64,000 nt of DNA. Source: Thermoflexus sp. (GTDB taxonomy: Bacteria > Chloroflexota > Anaerolineae > Aggregatilineales > Aggregatilineaceae). The stretch lies in the NCBI GenBank assembly GCA_020724465.1, contig DYGX01000008.1, positions 62,001 to 126,000 of the forward strand, given 5' to 3'. Shown here piece after piece: positions 17,438-26,694 of this stretch; the stretch's first letter is position 1; every line of letters starts with the position of its first letter. A program made the position numbers and the translations under genes. The notes under the pieces were generated by a model. The model saw only the letters and a list, made by a program, of their open reading frames with translations. It made no database searches and was not told the DNA's origin.

Positions 17438-18420
17438 CCGGCAAAGCTACTGCGATAAGCTGCGCCAACATCGCCTTCATCAAGTACTGGGGGCGCCGCG
17501 ATCACGCGCTGCGCCTGCCCCTCAACAGCTCGATCTCGATGAACCTGGACGCGGCAACGACGACCACGACCGTCGCCTTCGAGCCGGCGCTGACCGCCGA
17601 CTCCCTGACCATCCTCGACGCCGACACAACCGAGAAAGCGGCGCGGCGCGTCTTTGAGCATCTGGACCGCATCCGCGATCTGGCCGAGATCACCACGCGG
17701 GCGCGCGTCGTGTCGCGCAATTCGTTCCCGATGGGCGCGGGGATCGCCTCGTCGGCGTCGGCCTTCGCCGCGCTGACCGTCGCCGGGTGCGCGGCTGCCG
17801 GCCTGTCGCTGGACGAGCGCGCCCTCACCATCCTGGCGCGGCTGGGGTCCGGCTCGGCCTGCCGCTCGATCCCGGCGGGCTTTGTGGAGTGGCACGCGGG
17901 CGAGAGCAGCGCCACCTCGTTCGCCGAGCAAATTGCCCCGCCGGAGCACTGGGACCTGCGCGACCTGATCGCGATCGTCCAGACGCAACACAAAGAGGTT
18001 GAATCGAGCAAGGGGCACGAGCGGGCGGATCCCAGTCCGTTCGCGGCGGCGCGAGTGGCCGCTGCCGAGCGCGGCCTAGCGGTTGTGCGGCGCGCCATTG
18101 TACAGCGCGATTTCGAGGCGCTGGGCGAAGAAACCGAGCAGGAAGCGCTCCGCATGCACGCCGTGGCGATGACCTCGCAGCCGAGCGTGATCTACTGGTC
18201 GCCGGAGACGGTGCGCATCATGCACGCGGTGCGCGCCTGGCGCGCCGAGGGCCTGCCCGCGTACTTCACCATCGACGCCGGGGCAAACGTGCACGTGCTG
18301 TGCCTGGGCGCAGACGCAGACGAGATCGCCGGGCGGCTGCGCGCGCTCGACGGGGTGCAGGACGTGCTCGCCAACCGGCCCGGCCCCGGCACGCGCCTGA
18401 TCGACGCGCACCTGGTCTGA
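17434..18420 (+). CDS. mvaD: Diphosphomevalonate (or phosphomevalonate) decarboxylase
   Basis: A 328-residue GHMP-fold decarboxylase. It opens with CANIAFIKYWGRRD and has the ATP loop MGAGIASSASAFAAL. The conserved Asp is in FTIDAGANVHVLC, the position of the catalytic aspartate in known enzymes. The usual reaction converts 5-diphosphomevalonate to IPP. In Roseiflexus castenholzii, another chloroflexote, a homologue acts on the monophosphate to give isopentenyl phosphate. No phosphomevalonate kinase or isopentenyl phosphate kinase is in this window, so the substrate stays open. It starts at GTG behind AGGAGA. Confidence 0.88.
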   Translation: MTGKATAISCANIAFIKYWGRRDHALRLPLNSSISMNLDAATTTTTVAFEPALTADSLTILDADTTEKAARRVFEHLDRIRDLAEITTRARVVSRNSFPMGAGIASSASAFAALTVAGCAAAGLSLDERALTILARLGSGSACRSIPAGFVEWHAGESSATSFAEQIAPPEHWDLRDLIAIVQTQHKEVESSKGHERADPSPFAAARVAAAERGLAVVRRAIVQRDFEALGEETEQEALRMHAVAMTSQPSVIYWSPETVRIMHAVRAWRAEGLPAYFTIDAGANVHVLCLGADADEIAGRLRALDGVQDVLANRPGPGTRLIDAHLV

Positions 18421-18453
18421 GCAGCGAGCCGGCAGCGGCCAACCGCCAGCCGC

Positions 18454-18774
18454 TCAGATCTGAAACCCGGGCCGGTAGGGCACCACTTTGCGACGATAGT
18501 TCACCGCGTGGCGCAGCAGCTTGTGCTCCAACGAGCGCCAGTCCTCGCTTTCGAGCACGGCGCGGATCGTGTTGAGGTCTTCCGCGACGAACTCGGCCTG
18601 GCGCAGCGGGCAGTTGCCCCACAGGGTGTGATAGACCTGGGCGAAATACAGCCCCATCCCCTGGGCGGCAGGAACGAAATCGTTCATGACAAACTCGTAG
18701 TACGCCTTATGGTCTCCCGGCTTCAAATCATAAAACAGCATCAACTTATAGCGCGGGATGATGGGTTCGGTCAT
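18454..18774 (-). CDS. Small hypothetical protein downstream of amrS
   Basis: A protein of 106 residues, MTEPIIPRYKLMLFYDLKPG onward. It is soluble, and its alternating beta/alpha pattern (LMLFYDLK, FVMNDFVPAAQ, LYFAQVYHTLWG) resembles dimeric alpha/beta-barrel (EthD/ABM-like) proteins. I do not recognise a specific family. The open frame continues to 19107, but that part overlaps amrS; the ATG at 18774 is the first clear of it, with only a weak AGGA at a distance. It begins 47 bases after the amrS stop, so it is likely co-transcribed. Confidence 0.72.
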   Translation of the reverse strand: MTEPIIPRYKLMLFYDLKPGDHKAYYEFVMNDFVPAAQGMGLYFAQVYHTLWGNCPLRQAEFVAEDLNTIRAVLESEDWRSLEHKLLRHAVNYRRKVVPYRPGFQI

Positions 18775-18821
18775 GATGGGATGTCGTTTCCTGCGCGCCG
18801 CGTGCGGTAGATGGAGGGGCG

Positions 18822-19901
18822 CTACTGCCATACCCCCGGAATAGCGGTGCCGCACTCCGGACAGCGCCCGCCCGTATCGGACAATCGATTCAGCGTGATC
18901 ATGTAGCCCGTGCGTGCGATCAGCGTCGTGCCGCACGACGGGCAGCGCGTGTTTTCCCACTCGCCGCAGCGGCCCGGCAGATTGCCCGCGTAGACGTAGT
19001 GCAGCCCGGCCTCGGCCCCGATCTCGGCGGCCCGGATCAGCATCGCCGCGCTGGTCGGCGGCGGATCCATCATTTTGTAGTCGGGATGGAAAGCCGTGAC
19101 ATGCCACGGGATGTCGGGCGAGATGCCGGCGATATAGCGGGCCGCGTCGTACAGCTCCTCGTTGCTGTCGTTGAAGCCGGGGATCACCAGCGTCAGCACC
19201 TCAAGCCAGATGCCCGCCTCGTAGACCCACCGGATCGTATCGAGCACGTTCTGGAGCACGCCGCCCAGCTCGCGCCGGTAGTGGCGGTCCTGCATCGTCT
19301 TCAGGTCGATCTTGTAGGCGTTGATCCACGGCTTGAGGTACTCGATCACCTCGCGCGTGCCGTTGCCGTTGGAAACGTACATGGTCAGCATGCCGGCCGC
19401 GCGCGCCTTCTGGAAGACCTCGACGGCCCACTCGGTGGTGATCAGCGGCTCGTTGTAGGTGCTCGCCACGGCGCGAGAGCGGTAGCGGCGGCCCAGCTCG
19501 ACCAGCTCGTCTGCCGAGATGGGGATAAAATCGCGCCCGGCTGCCTCGTCGCGCAGCGTTTGCGAGATGTCCCAGTTCTGGCAGTAGCTGCAGCGGAAGT
19601 CGCAGCCGAGCATGCCAAAGCTGAGGACATTGCTGCCGGGCAGGACGTGGAAGAAGGGCTTCTTCTCCACCGGGTCCACCTGTAGGGCGCCGACATACCC
19701 GCGTGGCACGCGCAGCGTCCCACCCTGGTTAAAGCGCACCTTGCAGATCCCGCGCCGCCCCTCCTTCAGCACGCAGCGATGGCCGCAGGCCAGGCAGCGC
19801 AGCTTCCCTTCGTCGGCATCGAGAACTTCAACCAACGCCTCAGCCGCCGGCGCCGTCATTTCATCAAGTCGTTGTTGCAGGGTGACGGTCCTGGACATCA
19901 T
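18822..19901 (-). CDS. amrS: AmmeMemoRadiSam system radical SAM enzyme
   Basis: A 359-residue radical SAM protein. The N-terminus carries a zinc-like CLACGHRCVLKEGRRGIC. The family signature GYVGALQVDPVEKKPFFH leads to the cluster motif GCDFRCSYCQNW (CxxxCxxC), then NEPLITTEW. It ends with a rubredoxin-like pair, CPSCG and CPECG. AmrS usually occurs with the AmmeMemo proteins AmmA and AmmB, but neither partner is next to it here. The chemistry of the system is poorly defined. ATG 19901 and ATG 19898 are adjacent; AGAGGGAG serves either. Confidence 0.9.
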   Translation of the reverse strand: MMSRTVTLQQRLDEMTAPAAEALVEVLDADEGKLRCLACGHRCVLKEGRRGICKVRFNQGGTLRVPRGYVGALQVDPVEKKPFFHVLPGSNVLSFGMLGCDFRCSYCQNWDISQTLRDEAAGRDFIPISADELVELGRRYRSRAVASTYNEPLITTEWAVEVFQKARAAGMLTMYVSNGNGTREVIEYLKPWINAYKIDLKTMQDRHYRRELGGVLQNVLDTIRWVYEAGIWLEVLTLVIPGFNDSNEELYDAARYIAGISPDIPWHVTAFHPDYKMMDPPPTSAAMLIRAAEIGAEAGLHYVYAGNLPGRCGEWENTRCPSCGTTLIARTGYMITLNRLSDTGGRCPECGTAIPGVWQ

Positions 19902-19967
19902 TGGGCGCTCCCTCTAACGTACATCAACTTCCTGGCGGGAAGCCGTGTCCACCCCCGACGGTAATCG

Positions 19968-21410
19968 TTATACCACTGTGAAAGTACCGCGGCGGGGCGC
20001 CGCCAGTTCGGGCGCGCTGGCCAGATAGCTGGCCAACGCATCCACCGCCCGCAGGCTCAGATCGCGCCGGTTCGATCCGTATTTAGGCGGGACGCCCTGC
20101 CCGGTGACATACGCCGCAGTATAGGTCGCCGAGCGATCCACCGGCTGGCCTTCGATGAACAGCTCTTGCAGGCGCTCCCCAGGCGGGTTCTCGACTTTGA
20201 GATAGGCGTTCAGCCCCAACGCCCGCTTGACATAGCCGCCCATCTGGTCGTACGGGTCGCGCGCGTAGGTGTGCTCAAAGTTCTCCTCCAGCATGATCCA
20301 CACCTCGTCACCGGACAGCTCGACCAGCGACACCGGCGGGTTGACCGGGATGATATTATGCAGGTCGTTGCGCGTCACCGGCCCCGGCAGGACCGGCGCG
20401 CCGTAGCGCCAGCCGTTCGAAAACGCCAGTCCCACGCCGGTGACGTGCTGCAGCCCTTGCAGCAGGAAGTTGTCCATCGTCGATTCGAGCGACGTGCCTC
20501 GATGGAGCGGCGTGACGACCCGCCCGAGGACCTCGCCCAGCTCGGCGCGGTACGGCGACAGCACATCCTCGACAATCGCCTGCACGTCCGGGTCGGGCGC
20601 GATCGCGTCGTCGATGGTCAGCAGCGCGTGATCCACATCCACCACGCGCCCGCCCTCGATCTCCAGATCGAGCCGGCCCAGAAACGCGCCATGACTGCCG
20701 GACTGGATCACCAGCGTCTCGCCCGCGCGCGCGGGGCGGCGGAGCCGGTTGTGAGTGTGACTGCTGAGCAGCACGTCGATCCCCGGCACTTCGCCCGCCA
20801 GCTTCATATCCTGCGGAAAGCCGAGATGCGACAGCACCACCACCAGATCAACGCGCTCCTCGTCGCGCAACTGACGGATCAGCCCCGGCAGCTCGTCGTT
20901 GCCCAGGGTCAGACGCAGCCCCTCGTGGAAGCGCTCCGGCATGATCCGCTCCACGATGACCGCGGCCAGCCCGATCACACCCACGCGCACCCCGCCAGCC
21001 TCAAGCACGCGCCAGGGCAGGAAGGGGCGCTCGCCGGTAGTTTGATCATAGCAGTTGGCGGCCAGCACGGGATAGGGCAGCATCCCGGCAATCTCTTGCA
21101 GGCGGTCCGGACCGTACGCGAAATCCCAGTGGGCGGTCATGGCGTCGAAGCGCAATGCCTGCAGCACGGGGACCAGCGCCTCGCCCCGCGTCTGGACGGC
21201 GGCATAGGTGCCATGCAGCGTATCCCCGCCGTCGAAGGCCAGCACCGCCCCCGGCCGCGCGGCCCGGATCGCATTGAGCGCCGAGGCGACGCGCGCGTAC
21301 CCGCCTGCTGTGCGATAGGTGGCACGGTTGCCCGCCCAGAACAGCTCCGGATGCGGCTCAAAGTAGGCATGGCTGTCGTTCATCTGGACGAGCGTCAGAT
21401 GGCGGGCCAT
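19968..21410 (-). CDS. 5'-nucleotidase/UshA-like bifunctional metallophosphoesterase
   Basis: A 480-residue two-domain phosphoesterase. The N-terminal metal site reads VQMNDSHAY, FDGGDTLHG, ANCYD, SHLGF and SSHTHNRL, covering the usual Asp/His/Asn ligands. The C-terminal substrate domain contains GLAFSNGWRYGAPVLPG and NDLHNIIPVN. Members hydrolyse nucleotides or UDP-sugars. Most family proteins are secreted, but the ATG at 21410, with AAGGA before it, gives a protein with no signal peptide. The longer frame to 21521 also gives none. It stands between amrS and recN on the same strand. Confidence 0.88.
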   Translation of the reverse strand: MARHLTLVQMNDSHAYFEPHPELFWAGNRATYRTAGGYARVASALNAIRAARPGAVLAFDGGDTLHGTYAAVQTRGEALVPVLQALRFDAMTAHWDFAYGPDRLQEIAGMLPYPVLAANCYDQTTGERPFLPWRVLEAGGVRVGVIGLAAVIVERIMPERFHEGLRLTLGNDELPGLIRQLRDEERVDLVVVLSHLGFPQDMKLAGEVPGIDVLLSSHTHNRLRRPARAGETLVIQSGSHGAFLGRLDLEIEGGRVVDVDHALLTIDDAIAPDPDVQAIVEDVLSPYRAELGEVLGRVVTPLHRGTSLESTMDNFLLQGLQHVTGVGLAFSNGWRYGAPVLPGPVTRNDLHNIIPVNPPVSLVELSGDEVWIMLEENFEHTYARDPYDQMGGYVKRALGLNAYLKVENPPGERLQELFIEGQPVDRSATYTAAYVTGQGVPPKYGSNRRDLSLRAVDALASYLASAPELAAPRRGTFTVV

Positions 21411-21559
21411 CACAGTCCTTCCGGTGGTTTCGCAGCACGATTGCCATCTAGATTCTCGCAAAGCCGCGGTCCAAAACCAAACAACCTTCCTGGCCCGCAG
21501 AAGGTTGTCTAGCGTTCGCACCGCGCCCAGACAGCGCGCAGATCACAGCTGGCTTCGCG

Positions 21560-23302
21560 TCAGACCGTTTCGAGGTGTCGCCCTTCTTTGGCGCGGCGCG
21601 CCAGCATCAGAATGTCGTAGGCGCTCTGGCGCGCGCTCGAGGTTTCGGCGCCCAGCATCTCGGCCAGTTCGTCCACGCGCCCCTGATCGTTTAGCAGCTC
21701 GACGCGTGTCACCGTGCGGCCATCCTGCACATGCTTGGTGACGCGGTAGTGCGCGTCGCCAAACCCGGCCAGCTGCGCCAGGTGCGTGACGCACAAGACC
21801 TGGTGATGGCTGGAAAGCTGCCACAGCTTCTGCCCCACGACCGCCCCCACCCGGCCGCCGATCCCCTGGTCGATCTCGTCGAAGATCAACGTTGGGACGC
21901 GGTCGGCGTAGGACAGTACGCTTTTCAGCGCCAGCATGATGCGCGCCGTCTCGCCGCCCGAGGCCACCTTGACCAGCGGGCGGAGCGGCTCGCCGACATT
22001 GGCCGCCATGTAGAACTCGATCTGGTCGATGCCGGTGGCGCTGAAGGCGTAGCGCTCGCCCTCGATGTACACGCCGTCCGGGTCCGGCTCGCGCGTGATG
22101 CGCACCTCGAAGCGCGCGCCCTGCATCTTCAAGTCGCCCAGCTCGCGCACGATGGCTTCGGTCAGGCGATCGGCGGCCTCGCGCCGGACGCGGCTCAGCG
22201 CCGCCGCCGCGTCGCCGATTGTGTGCAACAGGCGGTCCTCTTCGGCGCGCAGCGCGGCCAGATGCTCCTCGCTGTGCGTGATCGATTCCAGCTCGGCGCG
22301 CGCCTGCTCGGCATGGGCCAGCACGGCTTCGATCGTCCCGCCATATTTGCGCTTGAGCCGGTTTAACAGCTCGACGCGCTCCTCAATCTCGTCCAGCCGG
22401 CGCGGCTCGAACTCGATGGACTCGCTGTACTGGCGCAGGGTGCGCGCCAGCTCGTCGGCCTGGATGCTCAGCGTCTCGGCCAGGGTGTAGCTGTCTTCCA
22501 GGGCCGGATCGATCTTGGCGAGCTTGGAGAGCGCCAGTGCCACCCGCGCCAGCAGGTCCGTGCCGGCAACCTCGCCCGCTTCGCCCACCAGCGCATAGTA
22601 CGCTTCGTTCGCCAGCTCCGCGATCTTCTCGGCGTTGACCAGCCGGGCGCGCTCCTGCGCCAGCTCATTTTCTTCCTCTGGGCGCGGATCGGCAGTGGAG
22701 ATTTCCTCGACCTGGAACTGGAGCATGTCGACGCGTCGGGCCAGTGCGGCCTCGTCGGTCAGCAGCGAGTTGATCTCGGCCCGCACCCCGGCCAGCTCGT
22801 GGACCAGCCGGCGCACTTCCTCGCGCTGTTCCTCGACGCCCGCGTAGCGGTCGAGCAGATAGAGGTGCTGGGCGGGGCGCAACAGCGAGAGGTGCTCGCC
22901 CTGCCCGTGAATATCGACCAGCAGCCCGCCGATCTCGCGGTAGACGGCCAGGCTACACGTCACGCCATTGACGCGCGCGATGCTGCGTCCGTTCGAGCGC
23001 ACCTCGCGCGTCAGGACGATCTCATCGGCGTTTTCGGTGTCCAGCCCTTCCGCTTCCAGGATGGCCTGGAGATCGTCGCGGATTTGGGGCGGCACCGAGA
23101 AGATGCCTTCGATCACGCTGCGATCGGCGCCACCGCGCACAAACGTCGCGTCGGAACGCTCGCCCAAGAGCAAGTTGACCGCGTCGACAATGATCGACTT
23201 GCCCGCGCCGGTCTCGCCGGTGATCACCTGAAAGCCTGGCATCAGCCGGACGTCAAGCTCATCGATGATCGCAAAGTCTTTGATGCGCAGCTCTTGCAGC
23301 AT
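21560..23302 (-). CDS. recN: DNA repair protein RecN
   Basis: A 580-residue SMC-like ATPase for double-strand-break repair. Walker A is GETGAGKSI and Walker B is LIFDEIDQGIGGR, with the ABC signature VASGGETARIML before it. Long coiled-coil arms fill residues 150-360. The N-terminal LRIKDFAIIDELDVRLMPG is diagnostic. Length is normal (about 550-590). It heads a run of housekeeping genes on the minus strand. Confidence 0.96.
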   Translation of the reverse strand: MLQELRIKDFAIIDELDVRLMPGFQVITGETGAGKSIIVDAVNLLLGERSDATFVRGGADRSVIEGIFSVPPQIRDDLQAILEAEGLDTENADEIVLTREVRSNGRSIARVNGVTCSLAVYREIGGLLVDIHGQGEHLSLLRPAQHLYLLDRYAGVEEQREEVRRLVHELAGVRAEINSLLTDEAALARRVDMLQFQVEEISTADPRPEEENELAQERARLVNAEKIAELANEAYYALVGEAGEVAGTDLLARVALALSKLAKIDPALEDSYTLAETLSIQADELARTLRQYSESIEFEPRRLDEIEERVELLNRLKRKYGGTIEAVLAHAEQARAELESITHSEEHLAALRAEEDRLLHTIGDAAAALSRVRREAADRLTEAIVRELGDLKMQGARFEVRITREPDPDGVYIEGERYAFSATGIDQIEFYMAANVGEPLRPLVKVASGGETARIMLALKSVLSYADRVPTLIFDEIDQGIGGRVGAVVGQKLWQLSSHHQVLCVTHLAQLAGFGDAHYRVTKHVQDGRTVTRVELLNDQGRVDELAEMLGAETSSARQSAYDILMLARRAKEGRHLETV

Positions 23303-23348
23303 AGCTCTCCGTTACGACAGCTTCATCCGCCGGTTCAGTTATCGCCGG

Positions 23349-23882
23349 TCACTGATTCAGCGACAGCCGCAGCCCGAACTGGGCCGTCGCCGTACCCGTC
23401 GCCAGAAATATGAAAATCAGCGTCGTCAGCGGGTTGACGAGCAGCGCGGGCAGCGCGCCCAGCACCACCCCCAGCGCCACGACCAGCCCTGTATAGCGCC
23501 CGCGACGCTTGCGGGTCAGGGTGCGAACCAGCGCGCCGATGGCCCCGCCCACCGCCGACGACACAAAAAACGCGATGAAGATGGTGAAGAACCCGAACCC
23601 AAAACGCGCCAGCACAAACGCCCCCACAAAGCTCACTCCCAGGCTCACCACACCCGCGATGATATAGTCGAAGAACTGGGCATCGAAGAATTTGTCCTGC
23701 TGCTGGCGCACGCACTCGCGGCAGCGGTAGCCGACCGGCGTCCGGACCGCGCACTTGGTACACATCGGGCGTCCGCAGCGGTTGCAGCGCAGCGTCGCGG
23801 CTTCCTTCGGGTGGACCGGGCAGGTCACGACATCGTCTTCGGTTGCGGCAGCAGGGATGGGATCGGTTTCGGAAATCGTCAT
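23349..23882 (-). CDS. Zinc-finger membrane protein, function unknown
   Basis: A 177-residue protein. Residues 20-55 hold a B-box-like zinc ribbon (CPVHPKEAATLRCNRCGRPM, then CTKCAV and YRCRECV). Three to four hydrophobic helices follow from residue 70 (IIAGVVSLGVSFVGAFVLA, FTIFIAFFVSSAVGGAIGA, LVVALGVVLGALPALLV). A basic loop, LTRKRRGRY, separates the last pair. I cannot assign a role. It sits between NAD kinase and recN on the same strand, with gaps of about 45 bases, so it is probably in their operon. Confidence 0.82.
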   Translation of the reverse strand: MTISETDPIPAAATEDDVVTCPVHPKEAATLRCNRCGRPMCTKCAVRTPVGYRCRECVRQQQDKFFDAQFFDYIIAGVVSLGVSFVGAFVLARFGFGFFTIFIAFFVSSAVGGAIGALVRTLTRKRRGRYTGLVVALGVVLGALPALLVNPLTTLIFIFLATGTATAQFGLRLSLNQ

Positions 23883-23927
23883 GGGCGTTCGTTAACTCAA
23901 CTCGGCCAGCCGGGATGGCAGACACCG

Positions 23928-24845
23928 TCATTGCGGGTTCTGGCGCGACCCAACCAGGTTGTTGACCCGCTTCGGCTCGGGCCCGCCCGGCGCTCGCGCC
24001 GGCACGCGCGGCTCCAGCCGGTCCAGCAGCGAGCGGTAGAAGTAGTTGCGGTCCCGCAGGCGCACAAAACGACTGACGTTCTCGCTGGCGCGGACGGTGA
24101 CATGATCCGACGATTCCAGGCTGGCGAGCAGCTCGCCATCGACCGTCAGCACCACCTCGGTCGCCGTATGCGGATCGACCACCACCTGGATCATCGCCCC
24201 CTGCGCCAGAACCATCGGGCGATCCATGCTCAGGTGCGGGGCCACTGGCACCACCAGGATATTTTTCAACTCCGGCGGCAAGATCGGCCCGCCAACCGCC
24301 AGCGCGTAAGCCGTCGAGCCGGTCGCCGTCGCGATGATCAGCCCGTCGCCGTGATAGGTCGTCGCCCAGGCCCCGTCGATATACATGTCCAGGCGGATCG
24401 ACTTGGCGATCGCGCCACGGCTGATGACCACATCGTTCAGCGCGTCGCTGGTGCCCAGCAGGTCTTCGCCGCGCCAGATCTCGCAGCGAATCATCATCCG
24501 CTGCTCGATCCAGTAATCCCCGGCCAGCACCATCTCCAGGCTCTGCTCCCAGTCGTCCGGGCTGACTTCCGCCAGAAACCCCAGATGACCGGCGTTGATC
24601 CCCAGCATCGGCACATTCTCCGGCGCGCAGACCCGCGCCGCGCGCAGCATCGCGCCGTCGCCGCCGATGGCGATCACCAGGTCCGAACCGTGCACCAGCG
24701 GCTGCGCTCGGGTCGCGTCCCAGGCGGTGCGGACCCACGTCTCAATCCCCCTGGCCTGCAACCACTGCGTCACCGACTGCGCGATCGGCGCCGTGCCGGA
24801 ACGGAGCGGGTGCGCCAGGATGCCGATATGCCGGAAGGTCTCCAC
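23928..24845 (-). CDS. nadK: NAD kinase
   Basis: A 305-residue ATP-NAD kinase making NADP. It has the GGDG motif IAIGGDGAMLRAAR, then GINAGHLGFLAEV. The NAD-binding loop is DALNDVVISRG and the glycine-rich segment is TATGSTAYALAVGGP. All are standard. The family is cytoplasmic. The protein has a slightly long, low-complexity C-terminus (residues 285-305). Upstream lies a 322-base gap containing the terminator of radA. Confidence 0.94.
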   Translation of the reverse strand: METFRHIGILAHPLRSGTAPIAQSVTQWLQARGIETWVRTAWDATRAQPLVHGSDLVIAIGGDGAMLRAARVCAPENVPMLGINAGHLGFLAEVSPDDWEQSLEMVLAGDYWIEQRMMIRCEIWRGEDLLGTSDALNDVVISRGAIAKSIRLDMYIDGAWATTYHGDGLIIATATGSTAYALAVGGPILPPELKNILVVPVAPHLSMDRPMVLAQGAMIQVVVDPHTATEVVLTVDGELLASLESSDHVTVRASENVSRFVRLRDRNYFYRSLLDRLEPRVPARAPGGPEPKRVNNLVGSRQNPQ

Positions 24846-24977
24846 CGGGACAGGCCTTTCTGTGCTCGCCGTGTGAAGTGATTATAACCGCGCGAGAACC
24901 CGCGTCAAACCCCCTCGCGGCGAAACCGGACGCAACAGCGAACCAGGGTTCTGCTGCGTGGGGCAAGACGCCGGCGG

Positions 24978-25021
24978 AAAAAGAAGAGACCAAACACCCG
25001 GTTCGCGCAGCGTGTTTGGTC
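24978..25021 (-). terminator. Rho-independent terminator downstream of radA
   Basis: GACCAAACAC (24988-24997) and GTGTTTGGTC (25012-25021) form a perfect 10-bp stem with a 14-base loop. Read on the minus strand the stem is followed by TCTTCTTTTT. It lies about 150 bases after the radA stop. The rest of the 24846-25167 gap shows no coding signal. Confidence 0.8.
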
Positions 25022-25167
25022 TTCGGGGAGCAACCGGATAGCCGTGGGGGGCATCAGCTATCGGTAGTTGTCCTCATCATACGCAGCGCGCCCTGTCCCT
25101 TCTTGACGGGTGCCCAACGCGACGGATACGGCTCCCCGCCGATCCTGACGCCTGTGTGACGCCTGCC

Positions 25168-26562
25168 TCACTGCGGCGCTTCGGCCCGGCGCGGACCGGG
25201 CAGCGCGATCTCCAGCGCCGTCGCGATGTTCCGCACGCGGATGATCTCCACGTCGATCTTGCCCAGATCGTCGCGGCGCGACGTCTTGGGAACCATCACG
25301 CGCTTGAAGCCGAGCTTGGCCGCCTCGCGCACGCGCATCGCCGTCTGGCTGACGGCGCGCAGCTCGCCGCTCAGCCCCAGTTCCCCCACAAACGCCATGT
25401 CCGCCGGGACCGGTATCTCCCACAGGCTCGACGCGATGGCGACCGCCGTCGCCAGGTCCGAGGCCGGCTCGTCGATCTTCAGGCCGCTGATCACGTTGAC
25501 GAAGATGTCCTTCTCGAACAGGCGCAGCCCCATGCGCTTGCTGAGCACCGCCGTGATCAGCAGCAGGCGGTTGAAATCAACGCCGTTCGCGGTGCGGCGC
25601 GGGTTCGGGTACACCGTCTGGCTGGCGAGCGCCTGCACCTCGACCAGCAGCGGGCGCGTGCCTTCCAGCGTGACCGCGATGGCGCTGCCCGGCGCGTTGA
25701 CCTCGCGCTCGGCGATGAACACCTCGGACGGGTTGGTGATCTCGACCAGCCCGCGATCCTGCATCTCGAAAACACCGACCTCGCTCGTCGCGCCGAAGCG
25801 GTTCTTCACGCTGCGCAACAGCCGGTACGCCTGGAAGCGATCGCCTTCCAGATACAGCACGGTATCGACGATGTGCTCCAGCACGCGCGGCCCGGCGATC
25901 ACGCCCTCCTTGGTAACGTGCCCGACCAGAAAGACCGCGATCCCGGTGTTCTTCGCCAGCTCGCGCAGGGCGCTGGCGCACTCGCGCACCTGGCTGACGC
26001 TGCCCGCCGCCGATGCCTTGCCCTCAACATATGTCGTCTGGATCGAGTCGACGATCAGCAGGCGCGGGCGGATCGATTCGACATGCGCCAGGATCGCGCC
26101 CAGCTCTGTTTCGGTCACCAGATATAGGTCGTGCGGCGACAGGCCCAGCCGCTCGGCGCGCATCTTGATCTGGCGCTCGCTCTCCTCGCCGCTGACGTAC
26201 AGCACCGGCCCGGCGATGCCTTCCATCAGCGCGGCGGTCTGAAGCAGCAGCGTGCTCTTGCCGATGCCCGGATCGCCGCCCACCAGCACCACGCTGCCCG
26301 GCACCAGCCCGCCGCCCAACACGCGCGAGAGTTCCTCGACCGGGACGGGATAGCGCTCGCCGGCGTCGGCGGCAACTTCGCTCAGACGCTGGGGGGACGT
26401 GCGCGGCGCGGTGCTGGGGCGCGCGGCTGTCGCGGGCGCTTCCGGCTCCTCGACCATCTCGATCATGGTGTTGAACTCGCCGCAGCCGGGGCACTTGCCC
26501 ATATAACGCGGCGAGCGGCGCCCGCATTCCTGGCATTCGTAATAAACGCGCGTTTTCGCCAT
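25168..26562 (-). CDS. radA: DNA repair protein RadA/Sms
   Basis: A 464-residue RecA-like helicase used in recombination. The N-terminal zinc finger is CQECGRRSPRYMGKCPGCGE. Walker A is GGDPGIGKSTLL and Walker B is RLLIVDSIQT. The RadA-specific KNRFG motif is present (VKNRFGATSE). A Lon-like C-terminal domain ends the protein, with GLSGELRAVS. The length matches the family. Confidence 0.96.
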   Translation of the reverse strand: MAKTRVYYECQECGRRSPRYMGKCPGCGEFNTMIEMVEEPEAPATAARPSTAPRTSPQRLSEVAADAGERYPVPVEELSRVLGGGLVPGSVVLVGGDPGIGKSTLLLQTAALMEGIAGPVLYVSGEESERQIKMRAERLGLSPHDLYLVTETELGAILAHVESIRPRLLIVDSIQTTYVEGKASAAGSVSQVRECASALRELAKNTGIAVFLVGHVTKEGVIAGPRVLEHIVDTVLYLEGDRFQAYRLLRSVKNRFGATSEVGVFEMQDRGLVEITNPSEVFIAEREVNAPGSAIAVTLEGTRPLLVEVQALASQTVYPNPRRTANGVDFNRLLLITAVLSKRMGLRLFEKDIFVNVISGLKIDEPASDLATAVAIASSLWEIPVPADMAFVGELGLSGELRAVSQTAMRVREAAKLGFKRVMVPKTSRRDDLGKIDVEIIRVRNIATALEIALPGPRRAEAPQ

Positions 26563-26694
26563 CGGCTCTGCTTTCTGGACCCAACCGGAACCATCTCGAT
26601 TCTATCGCGAACATCCGTTCTATGCAAGCGGCTGCCGGGATCACAGCGGGCGGAGCCGCACGCCCCGCCCGCCGCCGATAGGCATCTGTCAGAC

